A stretch of 64,000 nucleotides of DNA from Micromonospora eburnea (GTDB lineage Bacteria > Actinomycetota > Actinomycetes > Mycobacteriales > Micromonosporaceae), in contig NZ_FMHY01000002.1 of the NCBI RefSeq assembly GCF_900090225.1, forward strand, positions 1,612,001 through 1,676,000, read 5' to 3'. The notes beneath the pieces were generated by a model that worked only from the letters and a program-made list of their open reading frames with translations, did no database searches and was not told the DNA's origin. Shown here one piece after another: positions 41,662 to 50,109 of the stretch; the stretch's first letter is position 1, and the number at the start of each line of letters is the position of its first letter. The position numbers and the translations under genes are program-made.

Positions 41662-42380
41662 GCGAGCAGGTTTCCGTGGCGCCGGGGGGTGCTGCCACCG
41701 TCATCGACGAGGTGGTCCGGGTGGAGGGGGTGAGCCGGACCTTCGGCAAGGGCGAGCACGCCGTGCACGCCGTACGGGAGGTGTCGTTCTCCGCCGGCCG
41801 CGGCGAGCTGGTCGCGGTTCGGGGCCGGTCCGGCGCGGGCAAGACCACCCTGCTCAACCTCGTCGGCGGCCTGGACCGGCCGGACGCCGGCCGGGTCCGG
41901 GTGGCCGGGCACGAGGTGACCGCCGCGAATGAGCGGGAACTGCTCGCGCTGCGCCGGGGCACCGTCGGTTTCGTCTTCCAGACGTTCGGGCTGGTGCCGA
42001 TCCTGTCGGCGGCCGAGAACGTCGGGGTGCCGCTGCGGCTGGCGAAGGTGCCGGCCGCGGAGCGGGAGGAGCGGGTGGCCGTGCTGCTGGAGCTGGTCGG
42101 GCTGGGCGGGCACGCCGCGCAGCGCCCGTACGAGCTCTCCGGCGGGCAGCAGCAGCGGGTGGCGGTGGCCCGGGCGTTGGCGAACGAGCCGGATCTGCTG
42201 ATCGCCGACGAGCCGACCGGTCAGCTCGACTCGGAGACCGGGCGGTCGATCATGGACCTGCTGCGGGCCGTGGTGCACGCCCGGGGCATGACCGCCCTGG
42301 TCGCCACCCACGACCCGGCCCTGATCGAGATGGCCGACCGTACCCTGACCCTCCGCGACGGCCGCCTGATCAACGACTGA
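41658..42380 (+). CDS. ABC transporter ATPase (LolD/MacB type)
   Basis: 240 residues: Walker A GRSGAGKTT (about 55-63), Q-loop VFQTFGL, signature LSGGQQQR, Walker B LLIADEPTGQLD and H-loop VATHDPA. It has normal family length and no extra tail. With the other ATPase it could form a heterodimer powering the two FtsX permeases encoded upstream. GAGCGAGG lies upstream of ATG 41658. A strong hairpin follows the gene. Confidence 0.94.
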   Translation: MSEQVSVAPGGAATVIDEVVRVEGVSRTFGKGEHAVHAVREVSFSAGRGELVAVRGRSGAGKTTLLNLVGGLDRPDAGRVRVAGHEVTAANERELLALRRGTVGFVFQTFGLVPILSAAENVGVPLRLAKVPAAEREERVAVLLELVGLGGHAAQRPYELSGGQQQRVAVARALANEPDLLIADEPTGQLDSETGRSIMDLLRAVVHARGMTALVATHDPALIEMADRTLTLRDGRLIND

Positions 42381-42386
42381 CCTCCG

Positions 42387-42429
42387 CCCGCCCCCACCCC
42401 CGTGGCTGCCGAGCCGGGGTGGGGGCGGG
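42387..42429. terminator. Bidirectional terminator hairpin
   Basis: Perfect 14-bp arms CCCGCCCCCACCCC (42387-42400) and GGGGTGGGGGCGGG (42416-42429), between the exporter operon and a convergent membrane protein gene. Confidence 0.85.
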
Positions 42430-42434
42430 GCGGG

Positions 42435-42983
42435 TCAGTCGTGGGAGCGGCGGCGGTGGTAGGCGTAGGTGACGGCGAGCAGGAGCGGACCCCAGAGGAG
42501 CAGCGGGGCGTAGCAGGCCACCAGCAGCGCCAGGCCGGGCGGCGAGAAGCCCAGCCCGTCGCCCCGGACGAGAAGGCTGTGGACGGTCATTCCCCATGCG
42601 CCGTACCCCCAGACGAGGGTGACCCCGATGGCGCCGGCGGTGGCGACGGTGACCGCGAACGACGGTGGCACCCGGCGCCCGCCCAGCAGCGGAAGCCAGC
42701 GGGGAAACACCTCGCCCCACGGGCGGACCAGGCCGAGCGCGAGCAGGGCCAGCGCCTCCGAGACCACGCTCAGCGAGAGGATGTAGACGCTCTCCCCGCC
42801 GTGGGTGCGGGCCGGTGCGCCGTGCTCGTACGCGCCGATCGGGATCCCGGCGACCAGGGCGACCCGCCACAGGCCGGACGGCAGGACGACCAGCGGAATC
42901 AGGTGGGCGGCCCGGATCGCCCAGGTCGGCGCGGGGCGCCCGTCGCGCGGGTGGGCGACGGCGTGGGCGGTGGCGCTGGACAC
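42435..42983 (-). CDS. Membrane protein of unknown function (about four helices)
   Basis: 182 residues with four hydrophobic segments, a GLWRVALVAGIP region after the first, and a basic C-terminus (YAYHRRRSHD). I recall this layout in small actinobacterial membrane proteins without an assigned role. GTG 42983 has GGAGGAG 8 bp upstream. It stands alone on the minus strand between a terminator and the acetyltransferase gene. Confidence 0.8.
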   Translation of the reverse strand: MSSATAHAVAHPRDGRPAPTWAIRAAHLIPLVVLPSGLWRVALVAGIPIGAYEHGAPARTHGGESVYILSLSVVSEALALLALGLVRPWGEVFPRWLPLLGGRRVPPSFAVTVATAGAIGVTLVWGYGAWGMTVHSLLVRGDGLGFSPPGLALLVACYAPLLLWGPLLLAVTYAYHRRRSHD

Positions 42984-43090
42984 GCGAACTCCTCCGTTCG
43001 TCGGATGCCCGTCCAGCCTGCCGTCGCCGGACTCCGGCGATCATCCCGCCCGGCGGTGAGACGCCTCCCCGTAACGGGGGAGATCGGTCG

Positions 43091-43543
43091 TCAGAGTGCC
43101 AGCTTCATCCCCTCATGGCTGGCCACAAAGCCGAGGTTGCGGTAGAAGCGGTGCGCGTCGGCGCGGGTCTTGTCGGTGGTGAGCTGCACCAGCGCGCAGC
43201 CGCGTTCCCGGGCCCGGTCGATCGCCCAGACCATCATCTGCCGGCCCAGCCCTCGGCCGCGCAGGTCGGAGCGGACCCGGACCGACTCGATCAGCGACCG
43301 CTCGGCGCCGTGCCGGCCCAGCCCCGGGATGTACGTGATCTGCATGCAGCCGACCAGCTCGCCGCCCACCTCGGCGACGACCAGGTGGTTGCGCGGGTCC
43401 GCGTCGATGTCGGCGAACGCCCTCTCGTACGCGTCGTCCACCTCGGTGAAGTCGCGGGCCTTGCCCAGCATGTCGTCGGCGAGCAGTGCGATGACGGCGG
43501 GCAGGTCCGCGCGGACCGCCTCCCGGAAGATCACGTCGGTCAT
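43091..43543 (-). CDS. GNAT-family N-acetyltransferase
   Basis: 150 residues. The fold is clear: FREAVRADLPAVIALL, acetyl-CoA loop SDLRGRGLGRQMM and the C-terminal DAHRFYRNLGFVASHEG block common to single-domain GNATs. The acceptor is unknown. ATG 43543. Monocistronic. Confidence 0.93.
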   Translation of the reverse strand: MTDVIFREAVRADLPAVIALLADDMLGKARDFTEVDDAYERAFADIDADPRNHLVVAEVGGELVGCMQITYIPGLGRHGAERSLIESVRVRSDLRGRGLGRQMMVWAIDRARERGCALVQLTTDKTRADAHRFYRNLGFVASHEGMKLAL

Positions 43544-43593
43544 GCCGGGAGCGTGTCACAGCGACGCCCGACGATACGCCGTCACCCCGTGAG

Positions 43594-45195
43594 TCACCGG
43601 GCCGGGCAGCGCAGCCCCGTCCGGGGCACGGTCAGCGAGATCAGGTACGCGTCGACGGCGTCGGTGACGCAGGCGGTCTGCGGATAGGCCGTGTGCCCCT
43701 CGCCCTCCCAGGTGAGCACCCGCCCGACGCCCAGCATCGAGGCGAGCGCGGCGGTCTGCTCGTACGGGGTGGCGGGGTCGCCGGTGGTGCCGATCACCAC
43801 GATCGGCGGTGCGCCGGACGCCTTCCCGGTCGGGTACGGATCCCGTGCGCCGGGCCACTCCACGCAGCCGAGCATGCCCACGGCCAGAGCCGGACCGAAG
43901 AGCGGGTACTTCTGCCGCCACTGCGACTGGAGCTGCCGGATCTGCTCCCGGCTCGGCTTCTCGGTCTCGTCCGCGCAGTTCACCGCCAGGTTGGCGTCGA
44001 ACAGGTTCGAGTAGTGCCCGTCGTCCCCGCGCTCCGCGTACGCGTCGGCGAGGTCGAACACGCCGCCCGGGTCGCCGCCCTGCAACGAGTCGATGGCCCG
44101 GGCCAGCTCCTGCCAGCCCGCCTCGGTGTAGAGGGAGGAGATGATCGCGTAGAACACCCAGCCCGCGGTGGCCTCCCGGCCGTCCTTGGCGCGTACCGGG
44201 GAGACCCTGGCCTTGTCGATGGCGGCGGTGACCGCCCCCCGGGCGTCCGGGGCGATCGCGCAGCGGCCGGCGTTCGCCGCGCACCACTGGGCGAAGTTGT
44301 CGAAGGCCCGCTCGAAGCCCTTCGCCTGGCTCTCCGACCCGGCGATCAGCTTCTGCTGCGGGTCGACCGCGCCGTCGAGCACCAGCGCCCGCACCCGCTG
44401 CGGGTAGAGCTGGGCGTACACCGCGCCGAGCAGGGTGCCGTAGGAGTAGCCGAGGTAGGTGAGCTTGTCGTCGCCGACCGCCGCGCGTACCGCGTCCATG
44501 TCCCGGGCCGCCTGCTCGGTGCCGTAGAGCGGGAGCTGGTCGCCGTACCTGTCGCCGCAGCCCTTCCCGATCCGCCGGTTCAACGTGACGAACCCGTCGA
44601 AGGCGGCCTGGTCGCGGGGGTCGGGGTCGTAGCCGAAGTTGGCGTCCAGGTCGGCGTCGGAGATGCACTTGACCGGGCTGGACCGGTTCACCCCGCGGGG
44701 GTCGAACCCGACGATGTCGAACCGGTCGGTCACCGCGGTGGGCAGCCCGCCGAACGCCGGGCCGAACGACAGGTAGACGGCGGTGTCCACGCCGGAGGCC
44801 CCTGGCCCGCCCGGGTTGACCACCAGCGACCCGATCCGGTCGTGCTGCTTGTTGGAGCGGATCCGGATCAGCGCGATCTCGAAGGTCTCCCCGGTGCCGG
44901 GCCCGGCGGTCGCGCCGGTGGCCGCGCCGTTGCCCCAGTTCCGGGGTACGAGGATCCGGGCGCACTCGTAGCGCATGCCCGCCGCGCCCCGGCCGACCAA
45001 CTCGTCGGGGACCTCGGGGCAGGCGCGCCAGGACGGGGCGGTGCCCGGGGGCGCCGCCGGACCCCGGCTCTCGGCGCGCGGGGCGAACGCCGGCAGCGTG
45101 CAGCCGGCGGTGAGCACCAGCGCGGCGACGAACCCGGTGAGGGCACGCCCTGGGGCGGGCCGGACCCGGCGGATCCGGTCGGAGAAGCGGGTCAC
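43594..45195 (-). CDS. Lipoprotein alpha/beta-hydrolase (tripeptidyl-aminopeptidase / SlpD-E type)
   Basis: 533 residues. A signal sequence with lipobox LTAGC (Cys about 32) predicts an outer-face lipoprotein. The hydrolase part has the oxyanion region NPGGPGASG, nucleophile Ser in GYSYGTLLG, Asp in GTTGDPATPYE and His in GEGHTAYPQT, followed by the TAP-like C-terminal block with a Cys pair. These enzymes release tripeptides or act as proline-type peptidases. GTG 45195 is preferred because GGAAGG lies 7 bp upstream; ATG 45216 has none. It lies 34 bp downstream of the ligase gene. Confidence 0.9.
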   Translation of the reverse strand: MTRFSDRIRRVRPAPGRALTGFVAALVLTAGCTLPAFAPRAESRGPAAPPGTAPSWRACPEVPDELVGRGAAGMRYECARILVPRNWGNGAATGATAGPGTGETFEIALIRIRSNKQHDRIGSLVVNPGGPGASGVDTAVYLSFGPAFGGLPTAVTDRFDIVGFDPRGVNRSSPVKCISDADLDANFGYDPDPRDQAAFDGFVTLNRRIGKGCGDRYGDQLPLYGTEQAARDMDAVRAAVGDDKLTYLGYSYGTLLGAVYAQLYPQRVRALVLDGAVDPQQKLIAGSESQAKGFERAFDNFAQWCAANAGRCAIAPDARGAVTAAIDKARVSPVRAKDGREATAGWVFYAIISSLYTEAGWQELARAIDSLQGGDPGGVFDLADAYAERGDDGHYSNLFDANLAVNCADETEKPSREQIRQLQSQWRQKYPLFGPALAVGMLGCVEWPGARDPYPTGKASGAPPIVVIGTTGDPATPYEQTAALASMLGVGRVLTWEGEGHTAYPQTACVTDAVDAYLISLTVPRTGLRCPAR

Positions 45196-45229
45196 GTGGG
45201 AGCCTTCCGTGATCATGTCCGAAGCCAGG

Positions 45230-46342
45230 CTACGCCCGGCCGGACGCGCCACCGACGATCGCCGCCGGATCCCCGCGCAGCACCTGGTCGACGTCGTAGC
45301 GGATCGGGCGCTCCAACTGGTCGTAGCGGCAGGAGCGGGGTTCGCGGTCGGGGCGCCAGCGGACGAACTGTGCGGTGTGCCGCAGCCGGTCGCCCTCCAT
45401 CGCGTCGTAGCCGACCTCGACCACCAGCTCGGGGCGCAGCGGCTCCCACTCCAGGTTCTTGGTGCCGGTCCACCGGCTCACCCCGCCGGGGATGCGCTGG
45501 CCCCGCTCGTGGTCGCCGTGCACCCACGGATGGTCGCCACCGGTGTCGCGGTACGGCTCCAGCTCCGTCAGCAGCTCCTTGCGCCGAGCGGCGGTGAACG
45601 ACGAGCTGACCCCGATGTGGTGCAGCACGCCGGCATCGTCGTAGAGGCCGAGCAGCAGCGAGCCGACCACCGGGCCGGACTTGTGCCAGCGGAAACCGGC
45701 CACCACCGCGTCGGCGGTGCGGGCGTGCTTGACCTTGAACATCAGCCGCTTGCCCGGCTCGTACGGCAGGTCGGCCGGCTTGACGATGAGGCCGTCCAGC
45801 CCGGCCCCCTCGAACACGTCGAACCAGCGCCGCGCGGTCTCCGGGTCGGTGGTCACCTGGGTGACGTGCACCGGCGGTTGGACCTTGGCGAGGGCCTGCT
45901 CCAGCCGGGCCCGGCGCTCCGGGTAGGGCCGGTCGGTGAGCAGCTCGTCGTCGAGGGCGAGCAGGTCGAAGGCGACGAAGTCGGCCGGGGTGGTCTCGGC
46001 GAGCAGCCGCACCCGGGAGGCGGCCGGGTGGATCCGCTGGGCGAGCAGCTCGAAGTCGAGCCGGGCCTGGCCGTCGGGGCCGTCCCGGCGGATCACGATC
46101 AGCTCGCCGTCGACCGCGCACCGGGGCGGGAGCTGGCGGCGGGCCTGCTCGATCACCTCCGGGAAGTAGCGGGTCATCGTCTTGCCGCCCCGGCTGGCCA
46201 GCTCGACCTCGTCGCCGTCGCGGAAGATGATGCAGCGGAAGCCGTCCCACTTCGGCTCGTACGTCAGGCCGGGGGCGGTGGGGAGTTGGGGCACGCTCTT
46301 GGCCAGCATCGGCTCGACCGGCGGATTGATCGGCAGGTCCAC
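45230..46342 (-). CDS. ATP-dependent DNA ligase (LigC/LigD-ligase type)
   Basis: 370 residues. The adenylation motif I YEPKWDGFR carries the nucleophilic Lys (about 31), motif III is VAFDLLAL, motif IV EGLIVKP-like (LDGLIVKPAD) and motif V KVKHARTADAVVAGFRWH. A C-terminal OB domain with LRPELVVEVGYDAMEG follows. This is the stand-alone LigC type and could seal breaks with the LigD-type polymerase encoded at 31203. GTG 46342 is the first start before MDLPINPPVEPM-like conserved sequence. Confidence 0.94.
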   Translation of the reverse strand: MDLPINPPVEPMLAKSVPQLPTAPGLTYEPKWDGFRCIIFRDGDEVELASRGGKTMTRYFPEVIEQARRQLPPRCAVDGELIVIRRDGPDGQARLDFELLAQRIHPAASRVRLLAETTPADFVAFDLLALDDELLTDRPYPERRARLEQALAKVQPPVHVTQVTTDPETARRWFDVFEGAGLDGLIVKPADLPYEPGKRLMFKVKHARTADAVVAGFRWHKSGPVVGSLLLGLYDDAGVLHHIGVSSSFTAARRKELLTELEPYRDTGGDHPWVHGDHERGQRIPGGVSRWTGTKNLEWEPLRPELVVEVGYDAMEGDRLRHTAQFVRWRPDREPRSCRYDQLERPIRYDVDQVLRGDPAAIVGGASGRA

Positions 46343-46464
46343 GGCGACCAGTCAATCAGACGCCACCGACAGTGGTGAGGCAGATCACCGTCGGTGCCGG
46401 GTGGCGTGTCCCGGTCCGGCCCGTTCGTCACCCGGGGCCGGATGGCAAAACCGCAGGTCAGCGC

Positions 46465-46470
46465 TACCGT
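46465..46470 (+). promoter_or_regulatory. -10-like box TACCGT before the 46478 gene
   Basis: TAnnnT box ending 7 bp before GTG 46478, with no Shine-Dalgarno sequence. This suggests a leaderless transcript. Confidence 0.35.
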
Positions 46471-46477
46471 TCGGCGC

Positions 46478-46699
46478 GTGCCGGAGTGGAGCTGCGGGTG
46501 CTGCGGGCGTTGGCGGGTCAGCGTGGAGCTGATTCGGGGGCAGTACCGGTACCGGCTGGTGCACCGCTACCGCCCGGAGCACGGCGGCGGCGCCAACGTC
46601 ATCGGCGAGGTCGCCTCGGTGGCCGAGCTGGAGGAACTGCTCCGCCGGTACGCCCCGATCGGTTTGGCCGACCTTCGCGAGGCAGCGGCCCGACCCTGA
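46478..46699 (+). CDS. Small conserved-looking protein with CxCC motif
   Basis: 73 residues: PEWSCGCCGRWRVSVELI, then RYRYRLVHRYRP, VIGEVASVAELEELLRRYAP and IGLADLREA. A Cys triplet near the start and a leucine-rich helix are visible. I do not know its function. GTG 46478 is favoured by the -10-like box; ATG 46442 in the same frame is possible and would add 12 residues. It is divergent from the DNA ligase gene across 135 bp. Confidence 0.7.
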   Translation: MPEWSCGCCGRWRVSVELIRGQYRYRLVHRYRPEHGGGANVIGEVASVAELEELLRRYAPIGLADLREAAARP

Positions 46700-46800
46700 T
46701 CGGTCACCGGGCAAGCCCACCAGCCCGCCCCGCAGATGCCGGGCGGCCCCACCGGTCCCGGCCGTACCCTGGCGGGGTGTCCCCACAACGGGAGGTGGCC

Positions 46801-47302
46801 GTGCCCGAGCTGACGTACCCCGAGGTGGGGGCGACCCGCGACGGGCGCCTGCCGGCCGGCTACCACCACCTGCGTCACCGGGTCCGGCTGCCGGACGGCT
46901 GCTTCCCGGGCGCGGCCGACGCCGTGCTCGGCTGGCGGCTGCACCGGGCCGCCGGGGTGGCGATGCGTACCGACGCGCCCCGCGCCCGCGCGGGGGGTGC
47001 GGGTCACCCCCGGCCTCGGCCTCGGGCCGCTGCGGATCTGGGGCCCGACCGAGGTGGTCTGGGCGGTGGACGAGCCGGACCGGGCCGGATTCGGCTACGG
47101 CACCCTGCCCGGGCACCCGGAGGTCGGCGAGGAGGCGTTCCTGGTCAGCCGGGCGGGCGACGGGGTCTGGTTCGAGGTGACCGCGTTCAGCCGCCCGGCC
47201 CGCTGGTGGGCGCGGGCCGCCGGGCCGGCCGCCCAGGTCGTGCAGCACGTCTACGCCTGGTGGCTGGGGCGGACGCTGCGCCGGCTCTGCGCCGGTCAGT
47301 AG
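46801..47302 (+). pseudogene. DUF1990 family gene, frameshifted at a G-run
   Basis: GTG 46801 (GGGAGG 5 bp upstream) starts VPELTYPEVGATRDGRLPAG, a DUF1990 beginning, and runs to about residue 65. The remainder (RVTPGLGLGPLRIWGPTEVVWAV to the stop at 47302) lies in another frame. The change occurs at a run of six G (46992-46997); five G would restore GVRVTPG and a complete protein of about 166 residues. Either a genuine recent lesion or an assembly error. The family function is unknown. The 3' end overlaps the convergent glycosylase gene by 7 bp. Confidence 0.82.
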
Positions 47303-48204
47303 CCCGCGAACGAGCGGAGAGGCGCCCGGGGGCCGTACCGGGGCGCTTGTATGCCGGCCGCCTCCAGCAGCAGGCAGACCCGCCCCCGGTGGCCCCGGAA
47401 GGGCTCCAGCAGCGCCAGCATCCGGGCGTCGTCCCCGCGCGGCTCACCGGCGAGCGCCCAGGCCACGGTGTTCGGCACGTGGTAGTCGCCGACGCTGACC
47501 GCGTCCGGGTCGCCGTACGCGATCCGGACCACCTCGGCGGCGGTCCACCGGCCGATGCCGGGGATCGCGGTGAGCCGGCGGGTGGCCTCGGCGGCGTCGA
47601 CGCAACGTTCCAGCCGGTCCGCGGCGGCGGCCGCGCGGCGCAGCGTGTCGGCCCGCCGCTGCTCCACCCCGAACGGGTGGAAGACCCAGTACGGGCTGGC
47701 CGCCACCGCCGCCGGTGCCGGGGGCAGCAGCAGCGACACCGGCCCGGGCGCCGGCTCGCGGAAGTGCCGGACCGTCGCGGCGTACGCCCGGTAGGCCTCC
47801 TTGCCGGTCACCTTCTGCTCCAGCACGGCCCGCAGCAGCCGGGGGAAGACCTGGCCGGTGGCCGGCATCCGCAGCCCGTGGTGCTCGCGGGCCAGCCGGG
47901 CCACCACCGGGTGGGCGGCGGCCAGGTCGGCGAAGCCGGCGAGATCGTCGCGGAGGCCGGCCACCGCGTCGGCCCGCTCGGCCACCCAGTCGGCCCCCGG
48001 CCCGTACGCCTCGGCGACCAGCTCGCCGGCGGCGGGGCGCAACGCGAGGGTGGCCGGCCCGGCCGGGGTACGGGTGGCCCACCAGAAACCGTCGGCGGTG
48101 ATCCGGGCACACGGGTCGTACCGGCTGAAGGTGAGCGGCCGGACCGATGCGGCCAGCCGGTAGTCGGCCGGAGGGCGCAGCGTTCGGGTGACGGTGGGCA
48201 GCAC
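47296..48204 (-). CDS. DNA-3-methyladenine glycosylase-like (AlkA/HhH-GPD)
   Basis: 302 residues. The C-terminal half has the helix-hairpin-helix LTAIPGIGRWTAAEV and the catalytic Asp in SVGDYHVPN; the core LLRAVLEQKVTGKEAYRAY precedes them. The N-terminal domain is AlkA-like. It would remove alkylated purines in base excision repair. A GTG start at 48204 is used. Convergent and overlapping by 7 bp with the DUF1990 gene. It lies just downstream of the herA-sbcDC-nurA operon on the same strand. Confidence 0.9.
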   Translation of the reverse strand: MLPTVTRTLRPPADYRLAASVRPLTFSRYDPCARITADGFWWATRTPAGPATLALRPAAGELVAEAYGPGADWVAERADAVAGLRDDLAGFADLAAAHPVVARLAREHHGLRMPATGQVFPRLLRAVLEQKVTGKEAYRAYAATVRHFREPAPGPVSLLLPPAPAAVAASPYWVFHPFGVEQRRADTLRRAAAAADRLERCVDAAEATRRLTAIPGIGRWTAAEVVRIAYGDPDAVSVGDYHVPNTVAWALAGEPRGDDARMLALLEPFRGHRGRVCLLLEAAGIQAPRYGPRAPLRSFAGY

Positions 48205-48267
48205 CCCACAACTGTGCCAGGCCGGTGAACGCGGCGGCGGAGGCCGCGGCCGGAGCCACCGCGCGGA

Positions 48268-49125
48268 TCAACGACGTACGGAGAAGATCCCGGGCGGCGG
48301 TGGGGTGGAGTCGGTGGCGTCGGCGTCGCGCACCACGGGAGCGCCCCCGGCGAACCGGTCCAGCTCCTCGCCGGCCAGCACCCGGCCCGGGAACCAGTCG
48401 CCGGCGGCCCGCCGGCTCAGTTCCGGCACCGGCGGCTCGACCCGGGACGCGACCAGCACCAGGTTGCCGTAGCGCCGGCCGCGCAGCACCGCCGCGTCGC
48501 CGACCAGGCAGGCCCGGGGCAGCAGCGTACGGACCGTGGCGACCTGGGCGCGGGCGTGCCGCAGCGGCGGGCCGTCGGCGATGTTCGCCAGGTAGGAGCC
48601 GCCGGGGCGGAGCACCCGGGCCACCTCGGCGGCGTATTCCACCGAGGTCAGGTGGGCGGGGGTGCGGGCACCGGCGAAGACGTCCGCCACCACCACGTCG
48701 TAGCTGGCGTCGCGGCTCGACGTCAGGGTGGCCCGGGCGTCGGCCACCCGCACCCGCAGCCGGGGGTCGGCGGGCCAGGGCAGCGCCCGGCGGACCAGCT
48801 CCACCAGGGCGCCGTCCACCTCGGACACCCGCTGCGTCGACCCGGGCCGGGTGGCCGAGACGTACCGGGGCAGGGTCAGCGCGCCCCCGCCGAGGTGCAG
48901 TACCCGCAGCGGGGCGCCGGCCGGGGCGACCAGGTCGATCGCGGCGGCCAGCCGGCGGACGTACTCGAACTCCAGGTGGGTCGGCTCCGCCAGATCCACG
49001 TGCGACTGCGGCGCGCCGTCCAGCAGCAGCGTCCACGAGCCCGGCCGGTCCGGGTCGGGCACCAGCTCGGCCTGCCCGGTGTCGACCGGCTCGACGATCC
49101 GGTCGGTGTCGCGTCTGCGGCCCAT
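48268..49125 (-). CDS. Spermidine-synthase-like / SAM-dependent methyltransferase-fold protein
   Basis: 285 residues with a Rossmann SAM-binding core: VLHLGGGALTLPRYVS (motif I), RVSEVDGALVELVRRAL (motif II acidic), and VVVADVFAGARTP. Similar proteins are called spermidine synthases, but the aminopropyl-transfer residues are not clear, so the chemistry is open. ATG 49125 overlaps the nurA stop by one base (TGATG), making it the last gene of the DNA end-processing operon. A role there is inferred from position only. Confidence 0.8.
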   Translation of the reverse strand: MGRRRDTDRIVEPVDTGQAELVPDPDRPGSWTLLLDGAPQSHVDLAEPTHLEFEYVRRLAAAIDLVAPAGAPLRVLHLGGGALTLPRYVSATRPGSTQRVSEVDGALVELVRRALPWPADPRLRVRVADARATLTSSRDASYDVVVADVFAGARTPAHLTSVEYAAEVARVLRPGGSYLANIADGPPLRHARAQVATVRTLLPRACLVGDAAVLRGRRYGNLVLVASRVEPPVPELSRRAAGDWFPGRVLAGEELDRFAGGAPVVRDADATDSTPPPPGIFSVRR

Positions 49126-50078
49126 CAGCGCCCCCGGGCGGCCGAGGTCAGCACCCGGTGCAGCAGGCGGGCGTCGCCGAGCAGCCCGCGCAGCCGCCGC
49201 TCCAGGCCGGCGATCGGGACGAGGTTCTGCGGGGCCCGCGGGTCCTTGTACGGGGTGGAGGCGAACCTGGGCAGGGTGACCAGCGAGAGGTCGGCCAGCC
49301 CGATCGCCTCGGCCTCGGTCAGCTCGGCGGAGCACTCCACCCGGACGATCCCCGCCCAGGGCGCGCCGCCGGCCACCGGCAGTCGCAGGTACCAGGAGTA
49401 GCCGCCCCACGCGGTGCCGAGCCGGAACACCGGGCAGCGCTGGCCCGGGGCCAGCCCGGTCACCACCGCGCTCAGCCGGGCGTCCAGGTATTGGCTGTGC
49501 TGGGTCTTGATGTAGCCGAGGGTGCGGGGGAGGTTTCGGCGGCTGCGCAGCGGGCCGTCCACCACCAGCAGGTCGCCGTCGGTGCGCGCGGCGTCGGAGA
49601 CCGCCACCTCCAGCGCGGTCAGCGGCGCCTGCACCGCGGCCGGTAACCTGCTCAGCTCACCGGTGCCGCTGACCCGGTGCACCGGGTAGCGGATCTGGCC
49701 GGCCACCACGTCCTGCGCCGACGGGCTGGCGGTGAACAGGCCCCGACCCACCCGGGTGCCGGCCAGTTCCGCCGCCCCGCGGTCCAGGTCGCAGCGGACC
49801 ACCCCGGCGGCGTACGAGGCGGCGATGCCCGGGTACGAACTGCCGTCCTCCTCGGCCGTCCAGACGCTGGCGTCGATCCGGCGTACCCCGTCGACCAGCA
49901 GCACCACGTCCGGGGGGGCCACGTCCCGCCGGACGTCGAGCGCCCGCCAGTCCGTCGCCGGCAGCTCGACGTCGGCCTCGACCTGGGCGGTGCTCGGCGC
50001 CGCCGGCCCACCCCCGCCGGCCGCCTCGAACGACGCCCCGTACGCCGGATCCCACGCGTCGACGTAGAACCGCGTCAC
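49125..50078 (-). CDS. nurA: NurA-like nuclease
   Basis: 317 residues. Key blocks fit the NurA (RNase-H-like) nuclease fold: VVLLVDGVRRIDA with Asp63, a second DGP block DGDLLVVDGPLR with Asp174, and GYIKTQHSQYL with Lys191 and His194. NurA is the 5'-3' nuclease partner of the HerA helicase in archaea; together with Mre11-Rad50 they resect DNA ends. Here it sits 31 bp after sbcC in an operon with herA, which strongly supports the name. GTG 50078 has GGGGG upstream. Earlier annotations often leave it hypothetical. Confidence 0.82.
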   Translation of the reverse strand: MTRFYVDAWDPAYGASFEAAGGGGPAAPSTAQVEADVELPATDWRALDVRRDVAPPDVVLLVDGVRRIDASVWTAEEDGSSYPGIAASYAAGVVRCDLDRGAAELAGTRVGRGLFTASPSAQDVVAGQIRYPVHRVSGTGELSRLPAAVQAPLTALEVAVSDAARTDGDLLVVDGPLRSRRNLPRTLGYIKTQHSQYLDARLSAVVTGLAPGQRCPVFRLGTAWGGYSWYLRLPVAGGAPWAGIVRVECSAELTEAEAIGLADLSLVTLPRFASTPYKDPRAPQNLVPIAGLERRLRGLLGDARLLHRVLTSAARGR

Positions 50079-50109
50079 GTCGCCCCCGCCCCGCTCACGC
50101 TCCTCGCGT

